Assembly: GCF_001293525.1 (NCBI RefSeq)
Contig: NZ_BBYR01000014.1
Location: forward strand, 1-64,000
From: Pseudideonella sakaiensis
GTDB taxonomy: Bacteria > Pseudomonadota > Gammaproteobacteria > Burkholderiales > Burkholderiaceae_C
Direction: 5' to 3'
DNA length: 64,000 nucleotides
In this document: piece after piece, positions 62,391-64,000 of the stretch
Layout of the letters: every line of letters starts with the position of its first letter
How positions within the stretch are numbered: the first letter of the stretch is position 1
Program-made: the position numbers and the translations under genes
Notes under the pieces: model-generated
The model's input: the letters and a program-made list of their open reading frames with translations, nothing else
Told to the model about the DNA's origin: nothing
Database searches by the model: none

Positions 62391-64000
62391 ATGACGCGGC
62401 CGATCCCGCTGCGCGGCGCGCTCGTGCTGCTGCTCGTGCTGGTGCTGCTGCCAGCGCTCGTCGCCACGGCCGTGTCCGACCGCATCGCGCACCGCGAGGT
62501 GGCCGAGCGCGCCCGCGCCGAGCTGCTGCTGGTGGCGCGGATGGCCTCGGCCAGCCAGCAGGCGATGGTCGAGGGCGTGCACCGCATGCTGCTGGCTGCC
62601 GCGCAGGCCCGCTCGGTGCGCGAGATGGAGGAACCGCGCTGCACCGCGCTGTTCGACCGCCTGATGGCCAGCAGCGACAGCTTCGCGCTGGTCGGCATGG
62701 CACGCGCCGACGGGCGCACCGTCTGCCAGTCGCGCGACCCGATCGACGTGTCCGACCGGGCCTACTTCCAGCGCGCGATGCGCTCCGGGCGCTTCGCGGT
62801 CGGCAACCACATCGTCGGGCGCCGGCGCAACGCGCCGCTGGTGTCCTTCGCGCTGCCGGTGCGCGGCGAGGGCGAGGCCATCGTGGGCATCGCCTACGCG
62901 TCGATCGACCTGCGCCGCATCGACGAGGGCCTGCGCGCGCTGCCGCTGCCGCCGCACCTGCTCGTGCAGCTGGTCGATTCCGACGGCACGGTGCTCGCCA
63001 CCAGCCGGCCCGAGCGCTCCGGCAGCGGCGCGCCGCTCGAGCCCGCGGTGCTGCGCGAGGCCGTGCGCGCGCGCCAGGCCGGTGAGCTGGACTCGGTCGA
63101 CGAGCGCGATCGCCGCTGGATGCATGCGCTGGCCCCGGTCGACGGGGCGCTGGCCGACAGCCTGGTCGTCGCCGTCAGCGTGCGCGAGGACCTGGCGCTG
63201 GCCGAGCCGCTGGCGATGGTGCACCGGCAGTTGCTGGCGCTCGGCGCCGCGGCCTTGCTCGCGGTGGCGCTGGCCTGGCTGCTCGGCCGCCGCCTGGTCG
63301 AGCAGCCGATCGCGTCGCTGCTGCGCCGCACCCAGGCGATCGGCCGGCCGGCCGGCGCGGCCGGGCCCGCGGGGCCGGCGCCGCAGCTGACCGCGCTGGC
63401 GATGCCGATCGCGGAGTTCCGCGGGCTGGACGCGGCACTGCGCGAGCTGGAGGAGCGCCTCGGCCGGCACGAGCGCGAGCGCGACGCGCTGCTGGCCGAG
63501 ACGCGGCACCAGGCCGAGCAGCTCGGCCGCGCGCAGCGGCTCGCGCGCGTCGCCTACTGCGAGCTGCAGCTCGCCGACGGCCGGGTGCTGGCCTCGCCCG
63601 GCCTGGCCGAGGTGCTCGGCATGCCGGTCGCGCGCACGCTCGACGGGGTGATGCGCCATGTCGGCGCGGCCGACCGCGAGCGGCTGCGCGCCGCCCTCGG
63701 GCGCTGCGTGTCGACCGGGCTGCCGCTGGACGTCGAGTTCGCGCTGCACCGGCCCGACGGCAGCGAGCTCTGGCTGCACGTGCTCGGCGAGATCGACGAG
63801 CGCGGCGCCCAGGGCCGTCGCCTGGTGGCCGCCGTGCAGGACGTCGGGGAGCGCCGCGCCGCCGAGGCCGCGGCGCGCGAGCACCAGGCGCGGCTCGAGG
63901 CCGCCGTCACGGCGGCGCACATGGGCACCTACGACCACGACCTGCGCAGCGGCCGCGCGCTCTGGCTGGGCCGCCACGAGGCGATGTGGGGCTATGCCGA
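62391..64000 (+). CDS. Membrane sensor with Cache and PAS domains, cut by the window end
   Basis: The first 536 codons of a gene whose 3' end lies outside the window. Transmembrane helix 1 is at about residues 7-26, a periplasmic Cache domain at about 30-270 (RAYFQRAMRSGRFAVGNHIVG and VGIAYASIDLRRID), helix 2 at about 278-303 and a HAMP-like or coiled segment to about 375. A first PAS domain follows (about 385-500) and a second begins near 510. The output domain is missing; a kinase, GGDEF or GGDEF-EAL domain is the usual choice. GGAG is 8-9 nt before the ATG. It follows the LuxR regulator by 130 bp on the same strand. Confidence 0.85.
   Translation, partial: MTRPIPLRGALVLLLVLVLLPALVATAVSDRIAHREVAERARAELLLVARMASASQQAMVEGVHRMLLAAAQARSVREMEEPRCTALFDRLMASSDSFALVGMARADGRTVCQSRDPIDVSDRAYFQRAMRSGRFAVGNHIVGRRRNAPLVSFALPVRGEGEAIVGIAYASIDLRRIDEGLRALPLPPHLLVQLVDSDGTVLATSRPERSGSGAPLEPAVLREAVRARQAGELDSVDERDRRWMHALAPVDGALADSLVVAVSVREDLALAEPLAMVHRQLLALGAAALLAVALAWLLGRRLVEQPIASLLRRTQAIGRPAGAAGPAGPAPQLTALAMPIAEFRGLDAALRELEERLGRHERERDALLAETRHQAEQLGRAQRLARVAYCELQLADGRVLASPGLAEVLGMPVARTLDGVMRHVGAADRERLRAALGRCVSTGLPLDVEFALHRPDGSELWLHVLGEIDERGAQGRRLVAAVQDVGERRAAEAAAREHQARLEAAVTAAHMGTYDHDLRSGRALWLGRHEAMWGYA

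Overview
The window is very GC-rich (about 70%) with almost no spare DNA. Its gene content and order match a betaproteobacterium of the order Burkholderiales, probably the Rubrivivax/Leptothrix/Piscinibacter side; this is inferred from protein resemblance and synteny, since no rRNA or tRNA marker is present. Telling blocks are corC-lnt, the glyQ-glyS-gmhB-plsC run, dksA-STAS protein-hslV-hslU, and a fused isobutyryl-CoA mutase. I see no prophage, insertion sequence, CRISPR array or tRNA gene.

Layout. 1-650 is a gene-poor edge with a cluster of a short inverted/direct repeat. 651-3285 holds a GNAT acetyltransferase, a decayed reading-frame scar, a ParDE-type toxin-antitoxin pair, a small exported protein and a nitroreductase. 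3541-15513 is the most interesting block. It has a PAS-type sigma-54 activator, a membrane diguanylate cyclase, then a consensus -24/-12 promoter driving a Liv-type ABC importer. The importer is translationally coupled to a lipoprotein 3-hydroxybutyrate-oligomer hydrolase, followed by a second alpha/beta hydrolase. 15702-18862 is an iron-uptake unit (Fur-box-like site, TonB receptor, PiuC-type dioxygenase). 18932-21368 has a LiuR-like MerR regulator diverging from a metallo-hydrolase and a radical SAM protein. 21387-25691 (minus) is a polyamine-type ABC importer, also headed by a consensus sigma-54 promoter.

25806-31566 (minus) holds a YgjP-like metalloprotein, plsC, gmhB, glyS and glyQ. 31645-36805 has a BASS-type transporter and an amidohydrolase converging on lnt-corC. 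37015-42688 runs as a His-rich CobW GTPase, a cysteine-poor DksA, a STAS protein and the HslVU protease, the last behind a textbook heat-shock promoter. 42768-44799 (minus) has a vWA protein and CoaX. 45078-50625 is ppk2-icmF-MFS behind a perfect 14-bp palindrome.

50645-57903 is a series of short units: a VOC protein, small lipoproteins, a DUF481 porin-like protein, a DUF72 protein, a cupin, an MCE lipid-transport operon with no ATPase, and a glycine-zipper lipoprotein. 58165-58724 is a second ParDE pair. 58845-60209 is an 8-oxoguanine deaminase. 60417-64000 is a signalling cluster (REC-histidine kinase, LuxR-type regulator, and a Cache-PAS sensor cut by the window end).

How the parts may work together. 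The best candidate for an undescribed system is the 3541-15513 block. The proposal is that extracellular polyhydroxybutyrate breakdown products are captured and imported by a dedicated Liv-type transporter and cleaved by the coupled hydrolases, all under one sigma-54 activator. A related hairpin repeat sits directly behind the binding-protein gene of both ABC importers, in the same orientation to transcription. That suggests a shared post-transcriptional role in making more binding protein than membrane components.
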